From contig JAKUTI010000023.1 in NCBI GenBank assembly GCA_022448765.1, positions 1-19,296 of the forward strand: 19,296 bases of DNA. Reading direction: 5' to 3'. Under the pieces are notes generated by a model. It saw nothing but the letters and a program-made list of their open reading frames with translations. It searched no databases and had not been told where the DNA came from. Positions 8,542 to 16,020 of the stretch are shown here, one piece after another; within the stretch, counting starts at the first letter, position 1, and the number at the start of each line of letters is the position of its first letter. Made by a program: the position numbers and the translations under genes. The stretch is from Pseudomonadales bacterium (lineage in GTDB: Bacteria > Pseudomonadota > Gammaproteobacteria > Pseudomonadales > Azotimanducaceae).

Positions 8542-8553
8542 GTACTTTGAATG

Positions 8554-8590
8554 GATCCGTTTGACTCCCACGGTTGGATCGTTTCTTTTT
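8554..8590 (+). terminator. Weak candidate terminator after lolB
   Basis: A short inverted repeat (GATCC at 8554-8558 and GGATC at 8576-8580, loop 17) is followed directly by the T-rich run GTTTCTTTTT. The stem is only five base pairs, so termination would be weak at best. Confidence 0.3.
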
Positions 8591-8619
8591 GACATTGCGA
8601 TCGACCAGATACGATTGCG

Positions 8620-8649
8620 TTGACACGCCGCAGGGAGCGAATCCAGAAT
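8620..8649 (+). promoter_or_regulatory. Sigma-70-type promoter for tRNA-Gln
   Basis: A perfect -35 TTGACA (8620-8625) is followed after 18 bases by CAGAAT (8644-8649, four of six matches to the -10 consensus). The stretch after it, CTCGCCG, is GC-rich like the discriminators of stringently controlled stable-RNA promoters. Transcription would start near 8656, about 26 bases before the mature tRNA. A second TTGACA occurs at 8589-8594 with a poorer -10 (TACGAT, spacing 15). Confidence 0.6.
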
Positions 8650-8681
8650 ACTCGCCGTCGCGAACCGGGACGACTCTGTGA

Positions 8682-8756
8682 TGGGGTGTCGCCAAGTGGT
8701 AAGGCACCGGGTTTTGATCCCGGCATTCGCAGGTTCGAATCCTGCCACCCCAGCCA
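8682..8756 (+). tRNA. tRNA-Gln (anticodon UUG)
   Basis: The gene is 75 bases long including an encoded CCA (8754-8756). The acceptor stem TGGGGTG (8682-8688) pairs fully with CACCCCA (8746-8752), with discriminator G8753. The anticodon stem CCGGG/CCCGG encloses the loop TTTTGAT with anticodon TTG at 8714-8716. The T arm carries GGTTCGAATCC. A glutamine tRNA next to prs, lolB or ispE is a known Gammaproteobacterial arrangement. Confidence 0.97.
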
Positions 8757-8810
8757 AACAAAAGTGCAACGACGTTAGCGCAACAAATTTAGGACACTGA
8801 TCCCGCCAGT

Positions 8811-9220
8811 ACCAACAAGCCCATAGACAAGGCCACCGAATTGGCGACGACGAATATGGTTGGTGAAGAGTATGGCCTACTGCCATCCTAGTAGACGATA
8901 TCGACGACAGCCCTAGCTGGTTATCTAAAGTGGCTATTGCTCTGAAAGCTCTATGAGCCTATAGGGTTGTCACTTGCGTTGCTTAAGTGATCGTTTTATC
9001 GGTAGGCGGCGCATGAGTTTAGGGCCTTTGACGCAGAAGTGAAGGGTGCGACAGGTGTATCCCGTTGTTTGAGGCGGCGACGAGATGTGGCAAGATTCGC
9101 CAGCCCAGTCTTGACCGATTCTTCGGAGACGCGATTCGTCGAGTGAGTAAAGAGGAGTTGGTTATTGCGATGACACACATGTCGAAGGGTCGGATTCGAT
9201 TCGTTACAAAGTCTATTTAA
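8811..9220 (+). pseudogene. prs: Decayed 3' part of prs (ribose-phosphate pyrophosphokinase)
   Basis: No intact ORF lies here, but conceptual translation with frame changes recovers about the last 120 residues of Prs in order. From 8826 (frame 3): DK, then LATTNMVGE up to a stop at 8889-8891, matching the usual DKRRP..NVA..MNIIGE. From 8882 (frame 2): AILVDDI.D, the PRPP-binding signature region, then SKVAIALKAL, a TGA at 8954-8956, and AYRVVTC. Around 8990-9013: VIVLSVGGA, resembling the THPVLSGGA region. From 9047: CIPLFEAATRCGKIRQ and FFGDAIRRVSKEELVIAM, matching the Prs C-terminus. The distance from DK to AIRR (305 bp) is nearly that of a normal gene, so decay was by point changes and small indels. 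The first two thirds are missing. Prs makes PRPP and is normally essential, so a working copy should exist elsewhere. Confidence 0.82.
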
Positions 9221-9221
9221 T

Positions 9222-9227
9222 GGAGAG
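9222..9227 (+). promoter_or_regulatory. Shine-Dalgarno site of rplY
   Basis: GGAGAG lies five bases before the rplY ATG, directly after the end of the prs remnant, so the ribosome site of rplY stayed intact while the upstream gene decayed. Confidence 0.6.
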
Positions 9228-9232
9228 CCGAG

Positions 9233-9970
9233 ATGGCCGACTCAATTGTGATTAACGCTGAACGTCGCAAATTAATGGGTAAAGCGGCGAGCCGTCGTCT
9301 GCGCAAAAAAGAAGATAAGGTGCCTGGGATTTTATATGGAGGTAGCGACGACCCCATCCCACTCGTCGTGCATTATAAGGACCTCCTCAAGGCGATGCAG
9401 GACGAATCGTTCTTCTCGCAGATCCTAGAAGTTTCATTGGGTAAAAAGTCCCAACAAGCTGTTGTGAGGGATCTACAGCGTAATCCGGCGTCTGAGAAGG
9501 TTACGCACATCGACTTTCTTCGGGTCCAAGCGGACAGGGAAATTAATGTTGCGATCCCGTTGAGATTCTTGAACGAGGAAGAATGTCCGGGAGTGAAAGT
9601 CGATGGAGGAAGCGTCACGCATAATCTCACCGAGATCGAAGTTAGCTGCTTACCTGCAAACTTACCGGAATTTCTTGAGATTGATATGGCGGACCTCGAA
9701 ATTGGCGATTCCATAAAGTTATCGGACCTTACGGTGCCCAAAGACGTAGTTATTGTCGCGTTGGCTTCTGCCGACGAAGACCGCGATGTGCAAGTTGCCA
9801 GCGTCATAGCCCCCCGACTTGAAACTGAAGAGGAACTAGACGTCGTTGACGAGGACGCCCTCGCTGCTTCTGGGGAAGAAGGTTCTGCAACGAGTGATTC
9901 GCCCGAGAGTGGGGTTGATGAGGCCGATTCTGCGTCGGACGAATCGGCTGGCGACTCCGACCCCGAATAA
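9233..9970 (+). CDS. rplY: 50S ribosomal protein L25, long Ctc/TL5 form
   Basis: This 245-residue protein binds 5S rRNA in the large subunit. Residues 1-95 are the L25 beta-barrel (RRKLMGKAASRRLRKKEDKVPGILYGG; VRDLQRNPASEKVTHIDFLRV), and about 96-185 the second TL5/Ctc beta domain (REINVAIPLRFLNEEECPGV, VSCLPANLPEFLEIDM). A strongly acidic, serine-rich tail occupies about 190-245, a common low-complexity extension in long L25 proteins. It normally follows prs; here it follows the prs remnant and is probably read from the tRNA-Gln promoter or an unseen one inside the remnant. pth follows after 27 bases. Confidence 0.96.
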   Translation: MADSIVINAERRKLMGKAASRRLRKKEDKVPGILYGGSDDPIPLVVHYKDLLKAMQDESFFSQILEVSLGKKSQQAVVRDLQRNPASEKVTHIDFLRVQADREINVAIPLRFLNEEECPGVKVDGGSVTHNLTEIEVSCLPANLPEFLEIDMADLEIGDSIKLSDLTVPKDVVIVALASADEDRDVQVASVIAPRLETEEELDVVDEDALAASGEEGSATSDSPESGVDEADSASDESAGDSDPE

Positions 9971-9997
9971 TTCGGGTCGTCGACAGGGGAGGCCGGA

Positions 9998-10600
9998 GTG
10001 GCGGATCTACGGCTGATCGTGGGACTTGGTAATCCAGGGCGTCGATACTCCTTGACCCGTCACAACGCGGGCGAACGCTGGCTACGAGATTTTTCGGAGC
10101 GATTTGAAATCACATTGAGCGAAGAGGCTCGTTTCCATGGTGAGCTTGGACGCGCGGAACTTTTTGGGGAGGAGGTGCGAGTTCTCCTTCCCACGACATT
10201 TATGAATGTCTCAGGCGAGGCTATTGGAGCAACTGCCGCTTTTTTCAAGATCGCGCCATCCGAAATACTTGTCGTTTACGACGACGTAGCGTTCCCACTA
10301 GGGGTGTCAAAAATCAGATTGGGCGGTGGGCACAACGGTCATAATGGAGTTAGGAGTGTCATTGAAGCACTCAACGGCATACATAATTTTGTTCGCCTCC
10401 GCATCGGCGTAGGACATCCCGGTGATCCGGCGAGGATGACCCCATATCTCACCCGGGAGAAGATGTCGACCGATAACCTTGAAATGGAGCGATCGAGCGC
10501 TTGGTTAGATGATGAGGTCGTTCAATTGGCGCTATCGGGCCGTTGGCAGAAAGCAATGACGCGCTTTCACGCGCATGACGAACGGCACGTTGATCTTTAA
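9998..10600 (+). CDS. pth: Peptidyl-tRNA hydrolase
   Basis: This 200-residue enzyme recycles peptidyl-tRNAs that drop off ribosomes. The GTG start is preceded by a strong AGGGGAGG (9985-9992). Active-site residues are all in place: His22 in LTRHNAGE, Asn70 in TTFMNVSGE, Asp95 in VVYDDVAFPLG and Asn116 in GGGHNGHNG. The length is typical. Its TAA shares a base with the ATG of ychF (TAATG), so the two are translationally coupled, the standard pth-ychF pair. Confidence 0.97.
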   Translation: MADLRLIVGLGNPGRRYSLTRHNAGERWLRDFSERFEITLSEEARFHGELGRAELFGEEVRVLLPTTFMNVSGEAIGATAAFFKIAPSEILVVYDDVAFPLGVSKIRLGGGHNGHNGVRSVIEALNGIHNFVRLRIGVGHPGDPARMTPYLTREKMSTDNLEMERSSAWLDDEVVQLALSGRWQKAMTRFHAHDERHVDL

Positions 10601-11691
10601 TGGGATTTAATTGCGGAATCGTCGGTCTTCCAAACGTTGGTAAGTCCACGTTATTTAATGCGCTGACTAACGCGAGGGTAGAGGCCGAGAATTTCCCGTT
10701 CTGTACGATCGAGCCGAATACGGGCATTGTCCCGGTTCCCGATCCAAGATTAGATCGCATTGCGGAGATTGTTGGGCCGGAGCGGATAGTTCCCAGCGTT
10801 ATGGGATTTGTTGACATTGCTGGCCTCGTAGCGGGAGCTTCCGAAGGCGAGGGATTGGGCAATCAGTTTCTTGCGCATGTTCGAGAAACTCAAGCGATCG
10901 CCCACGTAGTGCGCTGTTTCAGAGATGACAACGTTGTTCATGTTTCTGGTCGCATATCGCCGGCAGACGATATCGGAATCATTGATACTGAATTGGCGTT
11001 GGCTGATCTCGATACGGCTAGCCGGGTGCATGAAAGGCTCAGGCGAATGGCCAACGCGGGCGATAAAGGAGCACGTACGACCCTTGAGGTCGTCGACAAA
11101 GTCATCTCAGCTCTTGATGAGGGGATATGCGTTCGTAACCTGGACCTCGATGAGCGTTCCATCGAGGCAATCCAAGATTGTCATTTCATTACGGCGAAGC
11201 CCGTTATGTACATAGCGAATGTCGATGAGGAAGGATTTGAAGATAATCCTATGCTTGCGGAAGTGGCATCTATTGCAGATTCGGATGGGTCAGCGCTAGT
11301 TCCCGTATGCAACAAAATTGAGTCGGAAATTGCGGAACTTGACGACAACGAAAAGCTAGATTTTATTTCCGATCTCGGGGTCGACGAACCTGGGCTTAAT
11401 CGGGTCATTCGCTCTGGCTATCACCTTCTAGGTCTTCAAAGTTACTTTACGGCAGGTCCTAAAGAAGCGCGCGCATGGACAATCCCGGTTGGGACCTTGG
11501 CCCCAGCTGCCGCCGGGGTCATTCATTCAGATTTTGAAAAAGGGTTTATTCGAGCAGAAGTAATTGCCTACGGGGACTACGTGAAACACGGAGGCGAGTT
11601 GGCGACCCGGGAAGCGGGCAAGTGGCGCCTCGAGGGCAAGGAATACGTAATTGCTGACGGCGACATCGTTCACTTTCGATTTAACGTGTAG
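10600..11691 (+). CDS. ychF: YchF/OLA1-family P-loop nucleotidase
   Basis: This 363-residue protein belongs to the Obg-related YchF group, which binds ribosomes and hydrolyses ATP. Visible motifs are the P-loop GLPNVGKS (9-16), switch and G3 region with DIAG (72-75), and NVDE (207-210) in place of the GTPase NKxD, the change that goes with ATP preference. A coiled-coil/helical insert covers about 130-190, and the C-terminal TGS domain runs from about 280 (SYFTAGPKEARAWTIPVGT) to the end (YVIADGDIVHFRFNV). It is coupled to pth. Its role has been linked to translation initiation and oxidative-stress response in E. coli. Confidence 0.97.
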   Translation: MGFNCGIVGLPNVGKSTLFNALTNARVEAENFPFCTIEPNTGIVPVPDPRLDRIAEIVGPERIVPSVMGFVDIAGLVAGASEGEGLGNQFLAHVRETQAIAHVVRCFRDDNVVHVSGRISPADDIGIIDTELALADLDTASRVHERLRRMANAGDKGARTTLEVVDKVISALDEGICVRNLDLDERSIEAIQDCHFITAKPVMYIANVDEEGFEDNPMLAEVASIADSDGSALVPVCNKIESEIAELDDNEKLDFISDLGVDEPGLNRVIRSGYHLLGLQSYFTAGPKEARAWTIPVGTLAPAAAGVIHSDFEKGFIRAEVIAYGDYVKHGGELATREAGKWRLEGKEYVIADGDIVHFRFNV

Positions 11692-11862
11692 CTGTGCCGG
11701 CGTTGAGCCTTTATTTGCTGGGAGTTTCGAGATCCCTGATTGTTGCTGTTTGGCCGTGGCATCGAATCTGATCAAGCGTTACGGTAAGTCCCGATGGGTC
11801 GGAAGTGGCGCGCCACCGGAGCCGATATAGCGCGTGATCTTTCGGCAGTTTATTGGGGGGCT

Positions 11863-12075
11863 TTGAGGAACATTTACGTAGGGAATATTTCCTGGAGCGC
11901 GAGCGACGAACAACTACGCGAGCTATTTGCTGCGTTTGGTTCGGTTAGTTCTGCCCGTGTAATAACGGATCGGGAGACGGGGCGGTCGCGTGGCTTTGGA
12001 TTTGTTGAGATGGAGGATGGTGCAGGCGAAGCTATAGCTGAACTCAATGGGCACGAAATGGACTCTCGGCCGTGA
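11863..12075 (+). CDS. Small RRM RNA-binding protein, cut short by an in-frame TGA
   Basis: The product is a single RNA-recognition motif of about 70 residues: RNP2 is IYVGNI and RNP1 is RGFGFVEM, separated by ASDEQLRELFAAFGSVSSA and VITDRETGRS. Such small glycine-rich RRM proteins occur in many Proteobacteria and cyanobacteria, often linked to cold response. The start is uncertain: TTG 11863 gives the usual MRNIYVGN beginning, while ATG 11794 adds 23 residues that do not look like the family. The TGA at 12073-12075 falls just where the last beta strand should begin. The same frame continues with RVSEAGGRDQQGPRGR to TAA at 12124-12126, closely matching the usual ALRVNEA plus a Gly/Arg tail. 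The gene is thus a fresh nonsense mutant, a readthrough product, or carries a sequence error. No terminator or promoter is evident in 11692-11862. Confidence 0.75.
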   Translation: MRNIYVGNISWSASDEQLRELFAAFGSVSSARVITDRETGRSRGFGFVEMEDGAGEAIAELNGHEMDSRP

Positions 12076-12139
12076 AGGGTGAGCGAAGCCGGTGGCCGTG
12101 ATCAACAAGGCCCAAGGGGACGATAAATAATTCAGTGTG

Positions 12140-12583
12140 CTACAAGAAGTCGCTGATCCCGTCTGTTCGAAACGCGAGTACGTTTGCGCACCACGATGGA
12201 ATTCTCGTGTGATGTGGTTCTGGGGCGGTTACCGTGGGTCCAATGAGGGTTGTGACAGAGCCTTCTCGCTGTATGTAAGCCCTGTTTGAGTACGCCGATA
12301 CGTATATTTCTGGACGGTGGCTAGTTGGACCCTGCTCGGGAAATGGAACAATTCGATCAAAGAGTTCCATGCAGTCGTTAAACAATGGAGGTCGCGGACA
12401 CATCCAGTCGCATTCACTGGCGACGATCCACCAGTCCGTGTCTTCGTTGATGTCAACGTGCTCTGCCCCTAAAACCGCCGCGGCGAAGGCAACATTTGAA
12501 GCGATGACACGGCCCGGTGAACTACCGCCAGCAAACAGCTCAGGGCTGCGTCTTCGCACGAATTGAATGGCTTCGTTGTTCAT
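12140..12583 (-). CDS. Hypothetical protein, 147 residues, family not recognised
   Basis: I do not recognise this protein. It is acidic and soluble-looking, with no signal peptide or membrane segment. Notable stretches are INEDTDWWIVASECDWM (about 45-61) and ELFDRIVPFPEQGPTSHRPEIYVSAYSNR (about 73-101). Tryptophan and aromatic content and the ordered acidic stretches look like a real folded protein rather than a random frame. No clear ribosome-binding site precedes ATG 12583. It converges on the RRM gene with 13 bases between the extended RRM frame and its stop. The WWIVASE and acidic pattern resembles small immunity or SMI1-type proteins only in a general way; this is not enough to assign a function. 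Confidence 0.5.
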   Translation of the reverse strand: MNNEAIQFVRRRSPELFAGGSSPGRVIASNVAFAAAVLGAEHVDINEDTDWWIVASECDWMCPRPPLFNDCMELFDRIVPFPEQGPTSHRPEIYVSAYSNRAYIQREGSVTTLIGPTVTAPEPHHTRIPSWCANVLAFRTDGISDFL

Positions 12584-12728
12584 TTCAAGATCAGTTAAAC
12601 ACGCTGTTTGTCGGGATGTAGAAGATGGTTCGGTTCCAAAACTCGAAAAATAATGGCGGTGTGGCGTTCGTCTTTCCCGCGAGAGTTAGCAGGGTTGGGC
12701 CGAACATACGTTACAACAAAGACACAAG

Positions 12729-12763
12729 TTGACACTAATGGACCATTATGATTAATGGATAAT
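12729..12763 (+). promoter_or_regulatory. Weak candidate promoter of the TonB receptor gene
   Basis: A perfect -35 hexamer TTGACA (12729-12734) is followed by two good -10-like hexamers, TATGAT (12747-12752) and GATAAT (12758-12763), but the spacings (12 and 23) are both outside the normal range. The AT-rich patch lies 30-65 bases before the ATG, where a promoter is expected, and could be a regulated one. Confidence 0.25.
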
Positions 12764-12783
12764 TGGGAAAACTTAAGAACTTC

Positions 12784-12787
12784 GGAG
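12784..12787 (+). promoter_or_regulatory. Shine-Dalgarno site deciding the TonB receptor start
   Basis: GGAG five bases before ATG 12793 (within GGAGAGG) favours this start over the upstream in-frame TTG 12763. It also places a proper signal peptide at the N-terminus. Confidence 0.6.
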
Positions 12788-12792
12788 AGGTA

Positions 12793-15700
12793 ATGCACAC
12801 ATATAAACGAGGAAACGGTGCAGTACCGGGACGCCTTTTAATGAAGGGATTGTCCTGGCTTGTGATGGGTGGGCTGGCATGGTCTTTCCAGGTACAAGCA
12901 GATGATGACGCGGATGACTCGATCGAAGAGATCATTGTTACGGGATCTTTGATTAAGCGCGACAATTTTGACTCGGCATCACCTTTGCAGGTCCTGGAGG
13001 CAGCAGAAATTCAGGCTGAAGCCACGCCGGCACTTGGCGAGATTATTTATAACCAGACGTTTAACTATGGCTCGGACGCGTTTGCGTCGCACTACTCGGT
13101 AACCAACCCGGAGGGAAACCGAACCGGGGCCAACTTCCGCGGTTTGGGAGGGGGTGCAACGCTTACCCTTTTGGACGGTAAACGGGTGCTTGATAGCAAC
13201 CTGAACAACCTCCTACCTCAAATTGCGATTGAACGTATCGATATCCTGAAGGATGGAGCGTCGGCCATTTACGGCTCGGACGCTGTGGCGGGGGTCATCA
13301 ACGTGATCCCTAAGAAGGGTGTTCAGGGTGCCGAAATTGGCGCGTTTTTCAACACTGACCACCACCGTGATCACGAAGAATATGTCGTCAACTTTGTTAT
13401 CGGCGATACCATGGATAGAGGATATTTCACCCTAGCCATGGAGCATCGCGAAAGGTCAGCCCTCTACCAAACGGAGCGGGCCAACCTGTTAGGACGTAGT
13501 GTGTCGAGTTCGGGTACGGGTAACCCGGGTTCGTACAACGTGCCGGTGAGGGACGCTGCGGGGGCGATTACAGGAATGCAGCAGATGGCTGATCCCGGTT
13601 GCGGCGTGGCCGAGAGTCCTGGCGGCAACGGTGCCGACATGGTTGGTAACGAACGTAACAACATCAGTGGCCGTCTGTCCGGCGCGATTTGTCGGTTCGA
13701 CTTCGGTGAATTCTTTAATTTCGTCACCCCGAACAAAGTGCTGAACACGTATCTAAACTACGAGTATCAAATCAACGATCAAATGGTGTACACCTCGGAC
13801 ATCATTTACTCGCGGCAACGAACACGGAGCCGTGGATCTCCCACCAACCCGGGTGGCCGTATTCGCGACATTAACCTGATACTGGGTGGCATTATGGGGG
13901 ATCACCCCGGCAACCCTTACCGAGCGTTCTACGATCGTGATGGTGATGGTGCGGTCGATGCGAGCGGAAATGAATTGTTGTTTGCGGCGGACGCGGACGG
14001 TGACGGCGTACCCGATCGGGACGATGCGGGTGAAGTGATTCTCGCCGATCTGCCGTTCAGTTCTTCGTCAGGGATCCCCTTTAACGAAGACGTAACGATC
14101 GCCGCGTTGCGCCTGTTCGGCAAGTTGGGAACATTACCGTCGAACGTTGATGCCACAGGCGCGAACCTGGGGTACGCGACCTACGACATCAACACCTACC
14201 GGATGAATCACGCGATCAACTACAGTTTTGATAACGGCTGGGATTTGACGGGGTCGGCGAGTATGCAACAGAACGTCGACCTTCGGTTCCGTAAAAACGG
14301 GAGTTACCGAGCTGTGCTTCTTGGACTCCAAGGCATGATCGGTCCTGAGCCGGGTGTAACGGACCTCGCCGAGTCATATCGGTACTACAATCCGTTTTCA
14401 ACCAGCGCACTTAACTGTGAGAACCGTGTCTGTACCGACCCAGGTGCTTGGAGAAACCCGAACCTGGGTGACTATCCGAATACGCAATTTGTCGCGGATT
14501 CCATCGACATTAACGCGATCCGGTTGCTCAAGACCAAATTGCTTACGTACGACTTGCTCGCTACCGGAGAGTTGCACGAAGGATGGGCGGGCTCGATCGA
14601 CGGGGCGTTTGGCCTCGAGTACCGTAAAACCAGGCTGAATTGGGATGCCAGGAGCGACGAGAACCAGTGCAACAACTGGTACGACGCCTGCTCCCTCGAT
14701 TACACGGCGGAAGACTCGGTGCAATCCGCATTCCTGGAAATCGCGCTGCCGTTGGTTGACGACGACCAGTTTGGTTACGCCGAGATGCAGATTGCGGGTC
14801 GGTATTCCTCCTACAGTGGTATTGGTTCCTCGTACGATCCAAAAATAGCCATTCGGTGGCAGCCGCTAGATTGGCTAGCGATCCGGGGTTCTTTCTCGAC
14901 GGCGTTCATTGCCCCGAGCATGGACCAACGTTTTACGCCGAAGAGTTCGTTCTTGCAGTCGACCAATGACCTGTTGTTTAACGACCTTGAGGCGACATAT
15001 CGGACCAACGTATTCCAAGGCAATCCGGATCTCGATCCGGAGCAAGCGGAAATCACGAACGTTGGTTTTTCCGTGGCACTGGCCGAGTTTTGTGATAACT
15101 GCGACCTGAACTTCGGTGTTGACTATTCGAACTACTACTTTGAGGATCGAATCACGTTGCTTCGGGGGCCGCGTGTCGTGGATGCGGATTTCTCTAAATT
15201 CCTAGAGGCTTATCCGCAGGCGGATACGACCAACGTTAATCGTGATGATGCCATCGCTTGGCTCAATTGTTGCGCGGATCCAAACATCGTTCGAGGCGGT
15301 GCACCGTCTTATACGATCGTTCAGGTGAACGCGTATTACTTGAATGCGCAGGTCATGGAGCATACAGCGATCGACGTTTATGCCAACTACACCTGGAATA
15401 CCGACGATTACGGCAGCATCCGGGTCGGATTGGAAGCTACCCACATTGACGAGTTCAGTTATGACTTGGGTGGTGGTGTTACAGGTGATGCGGTCGGTAA
15501 ACAAAACCTCGGCATCGACGTTATCCCAACGCTACCCGAGCAGCGTGCGATCGGAACCGTCAACTGGTCTAGGGATAACTCCAACTTGTTACTGCGGGCT
15601 CGCTGGAACAAGGAAGTGGATGCGGCCTGGACGAGCGTCGACATCGATGCACTGACATACTACGACCTAACCTACACCCGTCGGATAGATGGACTAACGG

Positions 15701-15852
15701 GTAGTGGTAGCAACACGGTGCTCGAGATTGGTGGACGGAATATCACCGACGAATACCCCACCCCATTGGGTGCGTTTGGAGCCTCAATCGAGCTTTCCAT
15801 TCATGATCCACGCGGCAGGATGTTCTTTGTGAGAGCCAAGCATGCGTTCTAG
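12793..15852 (+). CDS. TonB-dependent outer-membrane receptor
   Basis: The protein has 1019 residues. A signal peptide ends at about FQVQA-DDD (residue 36/37). The TonB box EEIIVTGS lies at 45-52, next to a plug domain (about 60-175) with GANFRGLGGGATLTLLDGKR, DGASAIYGSDAVAGVINVI. A large beta-barrel follows and ends in the typical aromatic C-terminus (FFVRAKHAF). Such receptors pull scarce substrates such as siderophores, cobalamin, glycans or PQQ through the outer membrane using TonB energy. Unusual parts are an acidic extracellular-type insert at about 381-418 with two DxDGDG calcium-binding-like loops, and several cysteine pairs (NCENRVC, QCNNWYDAC, FCDNC, NCCA) suggesting disulfide-stabilised loops. 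The substrate cannot be named. It precedes a PQQ-type sugar dehydrogenase, but a terminator lies between them. Confidence 0.95.
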   Translation: MHTYKRGNGAVPGRLLMKGLSWLVMGGLAWSFQVQADDDADDSIEEIIVTGSLIKRDNFDSASPLQVLEAAEIQAEATPALGEIIYNQTFNYGSDAFASHYSVTNPEGNRTGANFRGLGGGATLTLLDGKRVLDSNLNNLLPQIAIERIDILKDGASAIYGSDAVAGVINVIPKKGVQGAEIGAFFNTDHHRDHEEYVVNFVIGDTMDRGYFTLAMEHRERSALYQTERANLLGRSVSSSGTGNPGSYNVPVRDAAGAITGMQQMADPGCGVAESPGGNGADMVGNERNNISGRLSGAICRFDFGEFFNFVTPNKVLNTYLNYEYQINDQMVYTSDIIYSRQRTRSRGSPTNPGGRIRDINLILGGIMGDHPGNPYRAFYDRDGDGAVDASGNELLFAADADGDGVPDRDDAGEVILADLPFSSSSGIPFNEDVTIAALRLFGKLGTLPSNVDATGANLGYATYDINTYRMNHAINYSFDNGWDLTGSASMQQNVDLRFRKNGSYRAVLLGLQGMIGPEPGVTDLAESYRYYNPFSTSALNCENRVCTDPGAWRNPNLGDYPNTQFVADSIDINAIRLLKTKLLTYDLLATGELHEGWAGSIDGAFGLEYRKTRLNWDARSDENQCNNWYDACSLDYTAEDSVQSAFLEIALPLVDDDQFGYAEMQIAGRYSSYSGIGSSYDPKIAIRWQPLDWLAIRGSFSTAFIAPSMDQRFTPKSSFLQSTNDLLFNDLEATYRTNVFQGNPDLDPEQAEITNVGFSVALAEFCDNCDLNFGVDYSNYYFEDRITLLRGPRVVDADFSKFLEAYPQADTTNVNRDDAIAWLNCCADPNIVRGGAPSYTIVQVNAYYLNAQVMEHTAIDVYANYTWNTDDYGSIRVGLEATHIDEFSYDLGGGVTGDAVGKQNLGIDVIPTLPEQRAIGTVNWSRDNSNLLLRARWNKEVDAAWTSVDIDALTYYDLTYTRRIDGLTGSGSNTVLEIGGRNITDEYPTPLGAFGASIELSIHDPRGRMFFVRAKHAF

Positions 15853-15866
15853 CGCGTGACAATCGC

Positions 15867-15901
15867 CGGCGTTCGTTGGCCCTAAGGGCCGGCGAACGCC
15901 G
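15867..15901 (+). repeat. Long GC-rich hairpin after the TonB receptor gene
   Basis: Fifteen bases after the stop codon, a 16-pair stem (15867-15882 with 15886-15901, including two G-T pairs) closes on a TAA loop. It has no T-run of its own and is followed six bases later by a second hairpin that does. It probably protects the transcript 3' end or pauses polymerase before the terminator. Confidence 0.75.
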
Positions 15902-15907
15902 TGGATG

Positions 15908-15936
15908 AAAAGGGTACCCAACGGCACCCTTTTTTT
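15908..15936 (+). terminator. Intrinsic terminator of the TonB receptor gene
   Basis: AAAAGGGT (15908-15915) pairs with ACCCTTTT (15926-15933), with two further inner pairs after one mismatch and a CAAC loop. A run of seven T (15930-15936) completes a typical rho-independent terminator. Its position argues that the next gene has its own promoter. Confidence 0.8.
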
Positions 15937-15955
15937 GTCCCCCCCTCCCTCAAGA

Positions 15956-15975
15956 CTTTCGCGAGCAAGCGAAAG
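15956..15975. repeat. Short inverted repeat in the dehydrogenase leader
   Basis: CTTTCGC and GCGAAAG form a perfect seven-pair stem around GAGCAA. It has no T-run. Its role is unknown; it may be part of the structured leader before the dehydrogenase gene. Confidence 0.5.
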
Positions 15976-16020
15976 GACTTAGGGACGCTGTGTGCGGACA
16001 ATCGAAGCGAACGACGGAGG

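Noticed and set aside
8428..8886. 152-codon ORF on the minus strand, and two shorter ones, over the lolB end and tRNA-Gln
   Set aside because: They run antisense through the tRNA gene (giving the well-known false GFEPANAGIKTRCLTT-type peptide of tRNA regions) and have no support of their own.
8996..9178. 60-codon ORF on the minus strand before rplY
   Set aside because: It is antisense to the prs remnant, whose plus-strand translation matches a known family; the minus-strand peptide resembles nothing.
12729..12752. TTGACA plus TATGAT as a standard promoter for the TonB receptor
   Set aside because: Only 12 bases separate them, too short for sigma-70; kept as a weak candidate region rather than a firm promoter.
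12595..12798. 67-codon ORF on the minus strand before the TonB receptor
   Set aside because: It overlaps the start and ribosome site of the receptor gene, has no ribosome site of its own, and its peptide resembles no known protein. A gene remnant cannot be excluded.
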